In this document: one piece after another, positions 1 through 5,641 of the stretch
Numbering within the stretch: position 1 is the stretch's first letter
Layout: the number at the start of each line of letters is the position of its first letter
Assembly (NCBI GenBank): GCA_964347995.1
Contig: CAYGBA010000072.1
Location: 1-7,263, forward strand
Origin: GCA-020348365 sp964347995
GTDB taxonomy: Archaea; Thermoproteota; Bathyarchaeia; Bathyarchaeales; Bathyarchaeaceae
Length of the DNA: 7,263 bases
Reading direction: 5' to 3'
The notes under the pieces: model-generated
Database searches by the model: none
What the model saw: the letters and a program-made list of their open reading frames with translations, nothing else
Told to the model about the DNA's origin: nothing
Made by a program: the position numbers and the translations under genes

Positions 1-103
1 CTTTTCTGGAGAAGAGGAAACCAGTCTGGAAGGGAAATTAGAAGTCAATGGCGTCTCTTCAAAGAAGCGTCGCCCTCTTGATGTAGAAGCAGCAGATAAC
101 TGA
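1..103 (+). CDS. C-terminal tail of an unidentified protein (partial, 5' end outside window)
   Basis: Reading from base 2, the plus strand encodes 33 residues (beginning FSGEEETSLEGK) before a TGA at 101-103. The other two plus frames stop earlier. The residues are hydrophilic and charged, with a basic patch (SKKRRP) and an acidic end (DVEAADN), as in a flexible protein tail. No domain can be recognised in so short a piece, so no function is proposed. It could be a chance open stretch at the window edge; its protein-like composition and the gene-free DNA after the stop favour a real gene end. Confidence 0.45.
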   Translation, partial: FSGEEETSLEGKLEVNGVSSKKRRPLDVEAADN

Positions 104-220
104 CTGTAGAAACCTATTGAGCCAGAGTTTTTCCACGGATTATTCTGCATGTATTCAGTGACTTATGTTTCTTCAACGCTTCCATCTTGAAGCTTTCAGT
201 CTAGTCGCCTCAAATCTTCA

Positions 221-234
221 GCAAAAGTTAAAAC
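221..234 (+). promoter_or_regulatory. Possible archaeal BRE/TATA box for the dockerin-cohesin pair
   Basis: GCAAAA followed by GTTAAAAC resembles a purine-rich BRE next to a TATA-like box. Transcription starting about 26 bases downstream, near 257, would leave a leader of roughly 19 bases carrying the Shine-Dalgarno sequence at 261-268. The box is not a strong consensus match, so this is a weak call. Confidence 0.3.
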
Positions 235-260
235 TGAACTCCTATGAATGTAAAGAAAAG

Positions 261-268
261 AAGGAGGT
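261..268 (+). promoter_or_regulatory. Strong ribosome binding site that decides a TTG start
   Basis: AAGGAGGT is close to a perfect archaeal Shine-Dalgarno sequence. Two ATG codons at 269 and 272 lie in another frame and too close to it; that frame ends after 33 codons. The TTG at 276 has normal spacing of about 7 bases and opens the frame with a clear signal peptide. Confidence 0.7.
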
Positions 269-275
269 ATGATGA

Positions 276-932
276 TTGATTTCGAAGAAGAAGTTGATCG
301 CTGCCGTTCTGGCAGCTCTTTGTGTGACATCGGCGTTGTTGCTGATGATGCCGATCAGAGGTCTACCTGATGGTGGCTATGATCCGTGGGTTGACACCAA
401 CGATGATGGAGTAATCAACTATCAAGACCTAGGAAATATGGCATCCAGATTTGGCACGTCTGGGACACCCATAAACAAAACTGACCTACTCCTCGAGCTT
501 CAAGCGAGGATTGACATGCTCAATTCAACACTTAGTAACATAATACCCAACAATGAAACGTATTCTACGACACCGGCGGATATTAGCTCGTACGCTGCAC
601 TATACTGGCAAGACATGTCAGACATGTCCGTGGAGATAACCCTTGCAACAAATAGCACGTTGCTGATCATGTTCAGCGCGCAGGCTCGTGTCTCAGGAAC
701 TGCGCGTGCAATGTATGTGCGGGCTATGGTTGACGCTGCTCTAGCGAATCCTTCCAATGGAGTGACTCTGACAGAATCCGATGAATGGGCATCACATTCG
801 TATACATTCTATATTCTAGATGCTGCTCCGGGAACCCACACAGTCAATATGCAATGGAAGTTGTATGATGAACTCACTACTGGACAAGTGGGGCCACGGA
901 CCTTGACTGTTATGGCACTTCCCGCTTCGTAG
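276..932 (+). CDS. Secreted dockerin-like (EF-hand) protein with C-terminal beta-rich domain
   Basis: A 218-residue exported protein. Residues 1-29 form a signal peptide: a lysine-rich start (MISKKK), then a hydrophobic core. Residues 40-51 are a canonical calcium-binding loop of dockerin/EF-hand type, with ligand positions D40, N42, D44, G45, I47 and D51. Only one such loop is present, whereas classical dockerins carry two. Residues 68-90 (LLLELQARIDML) look like a short helix or coiled coil. The rest, about 105-218, is rich in alternating hydrophobic residues and ends RTLTVMALPAS, suggesting a beta-sandwich. There is no C-terminal membrane anchor, so the protein should be released or held by a partner. 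The next gene encodes an anchored cohesin protein, the natural partner class for dockerins, and probably shares the transcript. Start is TTG, set by AAGGAGGT. The role of the C-terminal domain is unknown. Confidence 0.85.
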   Translation: MISKKKLIAAVLAALCVTSALLLMMPIRGLPDGGYDPWVDTNDDGVINYQDLGNMASRFGTSGTPINKTDLLLELQARIDMLNSTLSNIIPNNETYSTTPADISSYAALYWQDMSDMSVEITLATNSTLLIMFSAQARVSGTARAMYVRAMVDAALANPSNGVTLTESDEWASHSYTFYILDAAPGTHTVNMQWKLYDELTTGQVGPRTLTVMALPAS

Positions 933-988
933 CCGCATGCATGCCAACACAGCAATTCCCAGCTAACTAACGAGGTTAAGGTGAAAAA

Positions 989-1630
989 ATGAGAAAAACC
1001 ATCCGGTGCGTACCGTTCTTGTTGATTACGATAGCGGTGCTTGCAGGTCTGTCAAGTGTAGCCATCGCCAGTTCGACCTCAATTGAGGTTGTTCCCTCTT
1101 CGCTTGAGCAGTTGCCTGGCGATTCCTTCCTAGTCAACATAACCGTCAACGACATGATCGACCTCTATCTTTGGATGTTTCGACTCAGGTGGAACAACAC
1201 AGTCCTACAGCTGAACAGCATCGAAGAAGGACCATTTCTTCAAGACGAAGGCGACACAAGCGGCATATGGCTATCACCGCCAACAATCCCAGAAATAGAT
1301 GCTGCTGGCAAAATAGATGAAGCAACCTGCGCCCTCCTGGGACTAGTGTCTGGAGTCAATGGGAGTGGCACAATAGCAACCCTGAATTTCACGTGTCTCT
1401 CTATGGGTGACAGCGGTCTCGAGTTCTGGGAGGAGGCGCCATTCTATGAACCTGCAACTGATCTTCTGGACTCGAACCTAGAAAGCATCTCCCACACGGC
1501 AACGCCAGGGGAAGTGACGGTCATCCCCGAGTTTCCAAGCATGCTGCTGACCGCTGTGTTCTTGGTTGCGATTCTGTTTGCTTTTGTTCTAGGAAAGAAA
1601 GTCTATTCAAAGCGACTCAGAGTCCCCTAA
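989..1630 (+). CDS. Cohesin-domain surface protein with PEF-type C-terminal anchor
   Basis: A 213-residue surface protein. Residues 1-28 are a signal peptide. Residues about 30-178 match the cohesin fold pattern: VEVVP-type first strand, PGDSFLVNITVND, LYLWMFRLRWNNTVLQL, LLGLVSGVNGSGTIATLNF and a closing GEVTV strand. Residues 180-184 read PEFPS, followed by a hydrophobic segment (184-202) and a basic tail (KKVYSKRLRVP). This is the layout of archaeal PEF-CTERM-like or simple C-terminal anchors, placing the cohesin domain outside the membrane. Cohesins bind dockerins, and the gene 56 bases upstream encodes a secreted dockerin-like protein, so the two may form a surface complex. AAGGTG at 978-983 serves as ribosome binding site for the ATG at 989. 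Whether the tail is cut by an archaeosortase or stays as a membrane helix cannot be told here. Confidence 0.85.
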   Translation: MRKTIRCVPFLLITIAVLAGLSSVAIASSTSIEVVPSSLEQLPGDSFLVNITVNDMIDLYLWMFRLRWNNTVLQLNSIEEGPFLQDEGDTSGIWLSPPTIPEIDAAGKIDEATCALLGLVSGVNGSGTIATLNFTCLSMGDSGLEFWEEAPFYEPATDLLDSNLESISHTATPGEVTVIPEFPSMLLTAVFLVAILFAFVLGKKVYSKRLRVP

Positions 1631-1653
1631 GTGTGCTCGCTGATCCCATCCAG

Positions 1654-1674
1654 TTTCCTTTCTTTTTCTTCTTC
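1654..1674 (+). terminator. T-rich tract, likely archaeal terminator
   Basis: A pyrimidine tract with several T runs (TTTCCTTTCTTTTTCTTCTT) begins 24 bases after the cohesin stop codon. Archaeal RNA polymerase commonly terminates at oligo-T stretches without needing a hairpin, and the next gene is convergent, so termination here is expected. Confidence 0.5.
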
Positions 1675-1748
1675 CAACAAGACAGGAATCAGACGATTGC
1701 CCAATCTAACTTGCACGCAACTATCATGACTTCAAGGAGCAACGCTAC

Positions 1749-1776
1749 TGAAGTTGTCACGCTATCAACTTCATTT
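1749..1776. terminator. Hairpin at the convergent gene junction
   Basis: TGAAGTTG (1749-1756) and CAACTTCA (1766-1773) form a perfect 8-bp stem with a 9-base loop. On the plus strand it is followed by TTTCT, resembling a weak intrinsic terminator. The right arm covers the TGA stop (1773-1771) of the minus-strand oxidoreductase gene. Flanking ACTTCA and TGAAGT copies allow alternative 6-bp hairpins. Function is inferred from position only. Confidence 0.3.
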
Positions 1777-2823
1777 CTCCCTGAAGTATGGAATGACCTT
1801 CTCCGCAAAAAGCTTGAGATTCTCCTTGAGCATGTCCGGTCTGACGTAAAAATTTACAACAAAATGCCTCACTCCAGCATCAACGTACTGCTGCATAGCC
1901 TCAACAATATTTTCTGGCGATCCAAAGAAGACTGGAGCCTTATCCAGAATCTCATCTGGCAATTGTTTCGCCTTCTCCAACAGAGCCATCGTGGTTTCTG
2001 ATTTCATGAGGAGTTTGAAGGTCATGTCGTACTCGTCGGTTACGTCAAAGCCCAACTTTTTGGGTATGCGAGGTCTTGTCAAGAAGTATATCTTCGCTGG
2101 CAGCGATATAGCCTTTCGCGCAGCTTCCTGGTTTTCAGCAACGACTGTGAAGGTGAAGAGAGCAGGTTCGATCTTCGTTGGGTCTCGGCCAGCTCCTTCT
2201 GCCCAATTTCTGATTTTTCTGAGTCCCTCAGCGTATTCCTCTGGGAAAATGCTAGCGGGAATCCATCCGTCCCCTAGCTCAGCCACCATCTTCATCGTCA
2301 TAGACGAGTTTGCGGCTATCCAGATTGGTGGATGGGGCTTCTGAACCGGTTTGGGCTGCAGGAAGGCTTCCTTAAACGTGTAATATTTGCCTTCATAGTC
2401 AACGGAGTCCTCAATCCAAAGTTTCCGGATAAGGCTGATCGTCTCGCGGGTTTTGCCGACAGGCTTTTTCAGCTCGATTCCGAAGGGGAGTAAATTCATC
2501 GCCTCACCTATTCCGACTCCGAGCGTGACTCTGCCATTAGATATGGCGTCGCAAGTGGTTACCATCTGCGCCAAGGAGGCCGGATGATGCCTATAAACGT
2601 CTCCAACACAAGTTCCCAGACGGATTCTGCTAGTCCTTGTGGCGACAGCTGAGAGGGTCGTCCAAGCCTCTAGGGCGTTCCACTTCTTGATCCCAAAGCC
2701 AACCGTGTGGTCAGGCATCCAGAAGGAGTCGAAACCAGCGTCCTCAACATGAACTGCAAGCTCGGATATGAACTCCCAAGGGTGGGGAGTACTCTCAAAA
2801 CCAAACTTCACCTCTTCGCTCAA
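1771..2823 (-). CDS. LLM-class (bacterial luciferase-like) oxidoreductase, probably F420-dependent
   Basis: A 350-residue TIM-barrel enzyme of the luciferase-like monooxygenase superfamily, full length for the family. Visible landmarks are the first strand VKFGFES (5-11), FDSFWMPDH (31-39), TSRIRLGTCV (64-73), HPASLAQ (80-86), the stretch GRVTLGVGIGEAMNLLPFG (97-115), and PIWIAANSS followed by AELGDGW (166-187). The GIGEAMN..PFG pattern resembles F420-using members (Mer, F420-dependent glucose-6-phosphate dehydrogenase and relatives) more than FMN monooxygenases. Such enzymes transfer hydride between F420 and a substrate in the cytoplasm. The substrate cannot be read from sequence; Mer itself is possible but not shown. 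cofE, which completes F420, lies about 2 kb away, supporting F420 use. The start is TTG, preceded by GGATGG; no in-frame ATG lies near. It ends in a hairpin shared with the convergent cohesin gene. Confidence 0.85.
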   Translation of the reverse strand: MSEEVKFGFESTPHPWEFISELAVHVEDAGFDSFWMPDHTVGFGIKKWNALEAWTTLSAVATRTSRIRLGTCVGDVYRHHPASLAQMVTTCDAISNGRVTLGVGIGEAMNLLPFGIELKKPVGKTRETISLIRKLWIEDSVDYEGKYYTFKEAFLQPKPVQKPHPPIWIAANSSMTMKMVAELGDGWIPASIFPEEYAEGLRKIRNWAEGAGRDPTKIEPALFTFTVVAENQEAARKAISLPAKIYFLTRPRIPKKLGFDVTDEYDMTFKLLMKSETTMALLEKAKQLPDEILDKAPVFFGSPENIVEAMQQYVDAGVRHFVVNFYVRPDMLKENLKLFAEKVIPYFREK

Positions 2824-2882
2824 AGGGCATCCATCCGTTGATAGTCCAGACCGATTTTACTACCACTACTCACTTATCATAG

Positions 2883-2895
2883 ATTTATGTTTTCA
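2883..2895 (-). promoter_or_regulatory. Possible BRE/TATA for the LLM oxidoreductase gene
   Basis: On the minus strand this reads TGAAAACATAAAT, an A-rich BRE-like segment joined to a TATA-like box. A start of transcription about 26 bases downstream (near 2860) would give a leader of some 36 bases containing the GGATGG ribosome binding site. The 132-base gap to ribK leaves room for an independent promoter. Confidence 0.35.
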
Positions 2896-2955
2896 CTAGA
2901 AGCGAAATCCTGACAAATGGAAACAAGGCATTGTTCTATTCGCATGTTACTAGTC

Positions 2956-3357
2956 TTACCTCAACCAAAGCGTAACCGTTAACTCCATTCCGTCCTCAAG
3001 CCCAAGCACATCGCGTAGATTTATCGGGGCCAATATTTCCAGTACGTCGAATGAGTAACCTGGCACATCAGGTACGACTGCAGCTCCACGCACCTTGCCC
3101 GACACTGAAGCCTCGAAACATCGTCCTCCGTAGAAGCCTTCTGGAGCCTCTATCTTTATGCCCCTTGTTGCATCTCTTAACTCTTCAATGTCAACTTCTG
3201 GTGAAAGCCGCAGGTTTAGAGTCCCTGGGTAAGGTTTGAACTTCAACTTCTCACTGAATTGCCTCTTTGCCCATGGCAAGTTGACGAAAGAACTTCCTGT
3301 TCCTTCACCGCTCGAAACCCTCCCTTTCAAAATTACCGTTTTCACCTCAATCGCCAC
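2956..3357 (-). CDS. ribK: CTP-dependent riboflavin kinase (archaeal RibK)
   Basis: A 133-residue cytoplasmic protein of the DUF120/RibK family (EC 2.7.1.161), which phosphorylates riboflavin to FMN using CTP rather than ATP. Family hallmarks are LKGRVSSGEGTGSSFVNL (10-27, the glycine-rich turn), PYPGTLNLRL (42-51, the family signature), EGFYGGRCFEA (about 73-83) and the C-terminal ILAPINLRDVLGLEDG. Length matches stand-alone archaeal RibK; the N-terminal helix-turn-helix fused to it in some archaea is absent. The start is GTG with no clear ribosome binding site upstream. The gene follows an ECF transporter S component on the same strand with a 71-base gap and may be co-transcribed with it, which is consistent with uptake of riboflavin followed by trapping as FMN; that link is inference. 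Confidence 0.92.
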   Translation of the reverse strand: MAIEVKTVILKGRVSSGEGTGSSFVNLPWAKRQFSEKLKFKPYPGTLNLRLSPEVDIEELRDATRGIKIEAPEGFYGGRCFEASVSGKVRGAAVVPDVPGYSFDVLEILAPINLRDVLGLEDGMELTVTLWLR

Positions 3358-3414
3358 CTAAGAAGGATTCTATAGGATGTGCACAGGCATCGTTTTGCGT
3401 GTTCAATAGGTTAG

Positions 3415-3425
3415 CGTTTATAGAG
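3415..3425 (-). promoter_or_regulatory. Possible TATA box upstream of ribK
   Basis: On the minus strand the bases read CTCTATAAACG, a TATA-like element about 60 bases upstream of the ribK GTG. It sits just past the stop of the upstream transporter gene and could give ribK its own transcript. No good BRE is visible. Confidence 0.25.
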
Positions 3426-3428
3426 TCT

Positions 3429-4001
3429 TCACAGTTTGACTTTGAAGAATTTTTTGACAAAATCGTTGAAGCCAACGTTTCCGGCAAGTGCGGCCATGAA
3501 AAAGCTGATGATGATAACTTCCGCCCACGCCTTAGGTAGAATGTATGCGAGGATGCCCACGCCTCCTCCGCCTCCGATAAAATAGGGCATTAGATACAAG
3601 AAATAGGCAATTGTGAAAAGACATTCTGGGACGTATGAAACAAGTGCCACTGGAATCGTCAAAGAGCTATGCTTTTTTCCGCCTACGTTAAGTCTCTTTG
3701 CGATAACACCGGACGTGAGACCAGTCAAGGCTTTTCCGATAGGCAAGCCTATCAGCCCAAGCCATGATCCATTTCCTAGGGGACCGAAAAAAATGCCAGG
3801 AAAAATTCCGACAAACAAGCCGGAAAAAAATCCTATGGTAGGGCCTCCGAAAATCCCTGCAATAAAAGCACCAACTAGAGAAAAATCCAACGCAACTCCA
3901 GGAGAAATCGGTCCGGCATAATACGAAACTAGGAACAGGATATTTCCCAGCGCACCCATCAATGCCATGAAGGAAATAGTTTTTGAGTCCATTTTGCTCA
4001 T
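3429..4001 (-). CDS. ECF transporter S component (substrate-binding membrane protein)
   Basis: A strongly hydrophobic protein of 190 residues from the preferred start, with about five to six membrane segments, the size and pattern of energy-coupling factor S components, which bind a vitamin and dock on shared ATPase and T subunits. Seen are an N-terminal helix with ALMGALGNILFLVS, a glycine/phenylalanine-rich central part (IFGGPTIGFFSGLFVGIFPG), a short loop with KRLNVGGKKHSS, a GGGGGVG turn and a basic C-terminus (FVKKFFKVKL). The frame is open to an ATG at 4034, but that codon lies inside the 24-bp palindrome that probably contains the promoter. ATG 4001 or ATG 3992 (which has AGGATG just upstream) is therefore more likely. 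The substrate is not readable; ribK downstream hints at a flavin. No A or T subunit is in the window. Confidence 0.75.
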   Translation of the reverse strand: MSKMDSKTISFMALMGALGNILFLVSYYAGPISPGVALDFSLVGAFIAGIFGGPTIGFFSGLFVGIFPGIFFGPLGNGSWLGLIGLPIGKALTGLTSGVIAKRLNVGGKKHSSLTIPVALVSYVPECLFTIAYFLYLMPYFIGGGGGVGILAYILPKAWAEVIIISFFMAALAGNVGFNDFVKKFFKVKL

Positions 4002-4032
4002 CCTATAAATCTGCAACTTATGAGATCTCCTC

Positions 4033-4056
4033 ATTTAAGAGTAGCTACTCTTAAAT
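4033..4056. promoter_or_regulatory. Perfect 24-bp palindrome between divergent transporter genes (candidate operator with paired TATA boxes)
   Basis: The left half ATTTAAGAGTAG is followed directly by its exact reverse complement; symmetry breaks at 4032/4057. Each outer arm reads CTTAAAT outward, a TATA-like element for the gene on that side. The midpoints of these arms lie 35 bases from ATG 4001 (minus gene) and 35 bases from ATG 4088 (plus gene), so transcription about 26 bases downstream would start some 8-10 bases before each ATG. The flanking BRE positions are not consensus. A dimeric regulator bound here would control both genes. The symmetry is seen; the regulatory role is inferred. 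Confidence 0.6.
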
Positions 4057-4087
4057 AAGTTAAGCTTCCATCTTGACCAGATCTAGA

Positions 4088-4663
4088 ATGGGGATAAGCA
4101 CCAGAACGCTTACAGGAACTGCGGTCCTTGGAGCTCTAGTCGTTGTTTTCGACTACATGATGAAGTTTTCCGGTTTGAAGATTCCTTTCATCCCTCCACT
4201 TCAATTTCTCCACTTCGATTTCACAGGTGTTCCCATAGTTTTGGCCCTTCTCCTATTCGATTTGATGCCTGGAGGAGTAATCGCCTCGGCGGTGGCGTTT
4301 TTCGCCATCCTCGTGCGGAGCGGTAACCCTGTTGGGCCATTGACGAAAGCTATAGCCGAGTTTTCAACCATCGTTGGGGTAGCTTTGGGATTGAGATGGT
4401 TCAAGAACCCGACAAAGCTCACAAAGCTTATCTCCGGTATCCTTGGAATAGCGCTAAGATGTCTTATCATGTTCTTTGCCAATCTATTCGTTCAGCCAGT
4501 CTACTACGGAACGCCACTCGTCGGCGTACTTTTGTTGAGCCCCCTAGTGGCACTATTCAACGTCATTCAAGGGACAATAAGTGTACTCGGGGGATACTTC
4601 ATCTACGAAGCAATTATGCGCAGAACCTTAATTCATTCCAAACTTGGCACAAATAAACGATAA
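4088..4663 (+). CDS. ECF transporter S component, RibU-like vitamin importer subunit
   Basis: A hydrophobic protein of 191 residues from the preferred ATG, with about six membrane segments. After a short basic N-terminus come TAVLGALVVVFDYMMKFSG, then LHFDFTGVP, a helix with LLLFDLMPGG, NPVGPLTKAIAEFSTIVG, ALRCLIMFFANLFVQPVYYG, and a last helix before a basic tail. The LxFDFxxxP motif and the following G-rich helix resemble the pattern in riboflavin S components (RibU: L..DF.D.P), so a flavin-like substrate is plausible but not proven; other vitamin S components share this general look. A TTG at 4073 in the same frame would add five residues. I prefer ATG 4088 because the likely transcript start lies near 4080 and neither codon has a Shine-Dalgarno sequence, as in short-leader archaeal messages. 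Only 6 bases separate its stop from the convergent cofE stop. Confidence 0.78.
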   Translation: MGISTRTLTGTAVLGALVVVFDYMMKFSGLKIPFIPPLQFLHFDFTGVPIVLALLLFDLMPGGVIASAVAFFAILVRSGNPVGPLTKAIAEFSTIVGVALGLRWFKNPTKLTKLISGILGIALRCLIMFFANLFVQPVYYGTPLVGVLLLSPLVALFNVIQGTISVLGGYFIYEAIMRRTLIHSKLGTNKR

Positions 4664-4669
4664 AAGATA

Positions 4670-5458
4670 TCAGATAAACAGATCCTTCTCACGGGACCTT
4701 ATCAGCTCAGTTGCCTTCGCAGTTTCTGATTTTGAATATGAGTATCCTCTGATTATCGCCACGGGGATTCCCTCATCTGCCTGTCCAATAACAAGTTCGG
4801 CGGCTGATGCCAGTTCGTCCGCGATTGCGGTTCTCTTCACTCTCAAGACGTATCCGAAAAGGTCTTTTTCCCCCCTTCGATCCTGAATTGGATTGATCCC
4901 AGCTACTCCTATGGCCATGTTGATTCCGCCTTCTCTTAATGGGCGTCCCTGAGTGTCAGAGATGATCACTGCTACATCGTTTCCAGTTAGATTTCTTATT
5001 TTTCGTCGAATATCCTGTGCCGAATGATCAGGTCTCCTCGGCAATGGAGCAACGTTTCCCTCGCCAGGAACATTGGATTGATCGATTCCAGCGTTTGCGC
5101 AAATAATTCCATGCTTGGTTTCGGTGATTATGTTTCCGTTTCCGGTCCGAATGATATTCTTAGACTCTCGAAGGATCGTCTCAACAAGAGCTGGGTCCTT
5201 TCTGCTTTGATTAGCGAGATTTCTTGCGAAATCGGAAGGCTTTATAGTTTCGAGATTTATGACGCTTCCTTCGGCTCGCGACACGATTATGTGGGTGATT
5301 ATGATGATGTCGCGGTCTTCGATTGGCGTTCCCTGCTGCTTGGCTCTGCTACAGATAAGTGTGGCGAGATCATCTCCTTTCTTTATTATGGGCAAGCCAT
5401 TCACACTGATTATCTCAATCTTGTGAGTCTTTCTTAAATCATGTGAATTTTCAGACAT
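4670..5458 (-). CDS. cofE: Coenzyme F420:L-glutamate ligase (F420-0:gamma-glutamyl ligase)
   Basis: A 262-residue cytoplasmic enzyme that adds gamma-linked glutamates to F420-0 with GTP (EC 6.3.2.31 and 6.3.2.34), the last step of coenzyme F420 synthesis. Family blocks appear in order: GLPIIKKGDDLATLI (21-35), DIIIITHIIVSRAEG (50-64), KPSDFARNLA (73-82), ILRESKNIIR (95-104), ETKHGIICANAGIDQSNVPG (113-132), LPRRPDHSA (139-147), AVIISDTQGRPLREG (163-177), AIGVAGINPIQDRRGEKDLFG (182-202) and ADELASAAELVIGQADEGIP (213-232). Length is normal for archaeal CofE. The common VSKAEG motif here reads VSRAEG, a conservative change. The frame stays open upstream to 5551, but that extension overlaps a decayed gene fragment and has no family similarity. 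ATG 5458 has AGGAAGAG six bases upstream and fits the family N-terminus. Its product would serve the LLM and possibly the FrhB-like enzymes nearby. Confidence 0.93.
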   Translation of the reverse strand: MSENSHDLRKTHKIEIISVNGLPIIKKGDDLATLICSRAKQQGTPIEDRDIIIITHIIVSRAEGSVINLETIKPSDFARNLANQSRKDPALVETILRESKNIIRTGNGNIITETKHGIICANAGIDQSNVPGEGNVAPLPRRPDHSAQDIRRKIRNLTGNDVAVIISDTQGRPLREGGINMAIGVAGINPIQDRRGEKDLFGYVLRVKRTAIADELASAAELVIGQADEGIPVAIIRGYSYSKSETAKATELIRSREKDLFI

Positions 5459-5550
5459 CAATTTCTCTTCCTGAAGAGTTTCTTGTCGTCCATGTCGCAG
5501 ACATACTCGAATCCTACTTCTAATAGTTTGCGTGCCTCCCGATGTCTTCA
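5458..5550 (-). pseudogene. C-terminal remnant resembling an archaeal tyrosine integrase tail
   Basis: Between cofE and the HAD gene, one minus-strand frame runs from after a TGA (5550-5548) to a TGA at 5460-5458. It encodes 29 residues ending REARKLLEVGFEYVC then DMDDKKLFRKRN. From memory, endings of the form EA.KL.E.GFEYV...D..KLFRKRK close many archaeal tyrosine recombinases. There is no start codon before the ATG in DMDD. The upstream 90 bases read protein-like in another frame (ARALLKEPSPKFTATFLEDI, up to a TAG at 5524-5522), suggesting a frameshift. The stop overlaps the cofE ATG by one base (TGATG). Assignment rests on a short tail and needs a search; a decayed unrelated gene is the alternative. 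Confidence 0.4.
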
Positions 5551-5641
5551 AGAAACGTGGCGGTGAACTTGGGGCTTGGCTCTTTTAATAGCGCGCGAGC
5601 ACAGCCCAGCGCTCTTGCATCTTGGTTTTCTGCACTCACGT

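Larger units (their letters stand above)
104..275. other. Intergenic region with leader of the dockerin-like gene
   Basis: About 170 bases between the stop of the partial gene and the TTG start at 276. No tRNA-like fold or convincing coding frame was seen. The right end holds a possible archaeal promoter (221-234) and a strong Shine-Dalgarno sequence (261-268). Confidence 0.5.

Noticed and set aside
178..190. 13-base direct repeat GCTTCCATCTTGA, also at 4064-4076
   Set aside because: One shared 13-mer is roughly what chance gives in 7 kb, and the two contexts have nothing else in common.
269..370. ATG ATG start directly after the Shine-Dalgarno sequence of the dockerin-like gene
   Set aside because: It is out of frame with the signal peptide, too close to the ribosome binding site, and ends after 33 codons with no recognisable content.
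934..943. 10-bp palindrome GCATGCATGC just after the dockerin-like stop codon
   Set aside because: Short and of simple alternating composition; no gene or promoter feature lines up with it.
1991..2344. Plus-strand open frame inside the LLM oxidoreductase gene
   Set aside because: It is the antisense shadow of a clearly conserved protein and has no domain or ribosome binding site of its own. The same holds for open frames opposite cofE and the transporters.
5459..5551. N-terminal extension of CofE to an ATG at 5551
   Set aside because: The extra 31 residues have no counterpart in the family as I know it, and the downstream ATG has a good ribosome binding site. The integrase-like frame overlaps this stretch in another phase.
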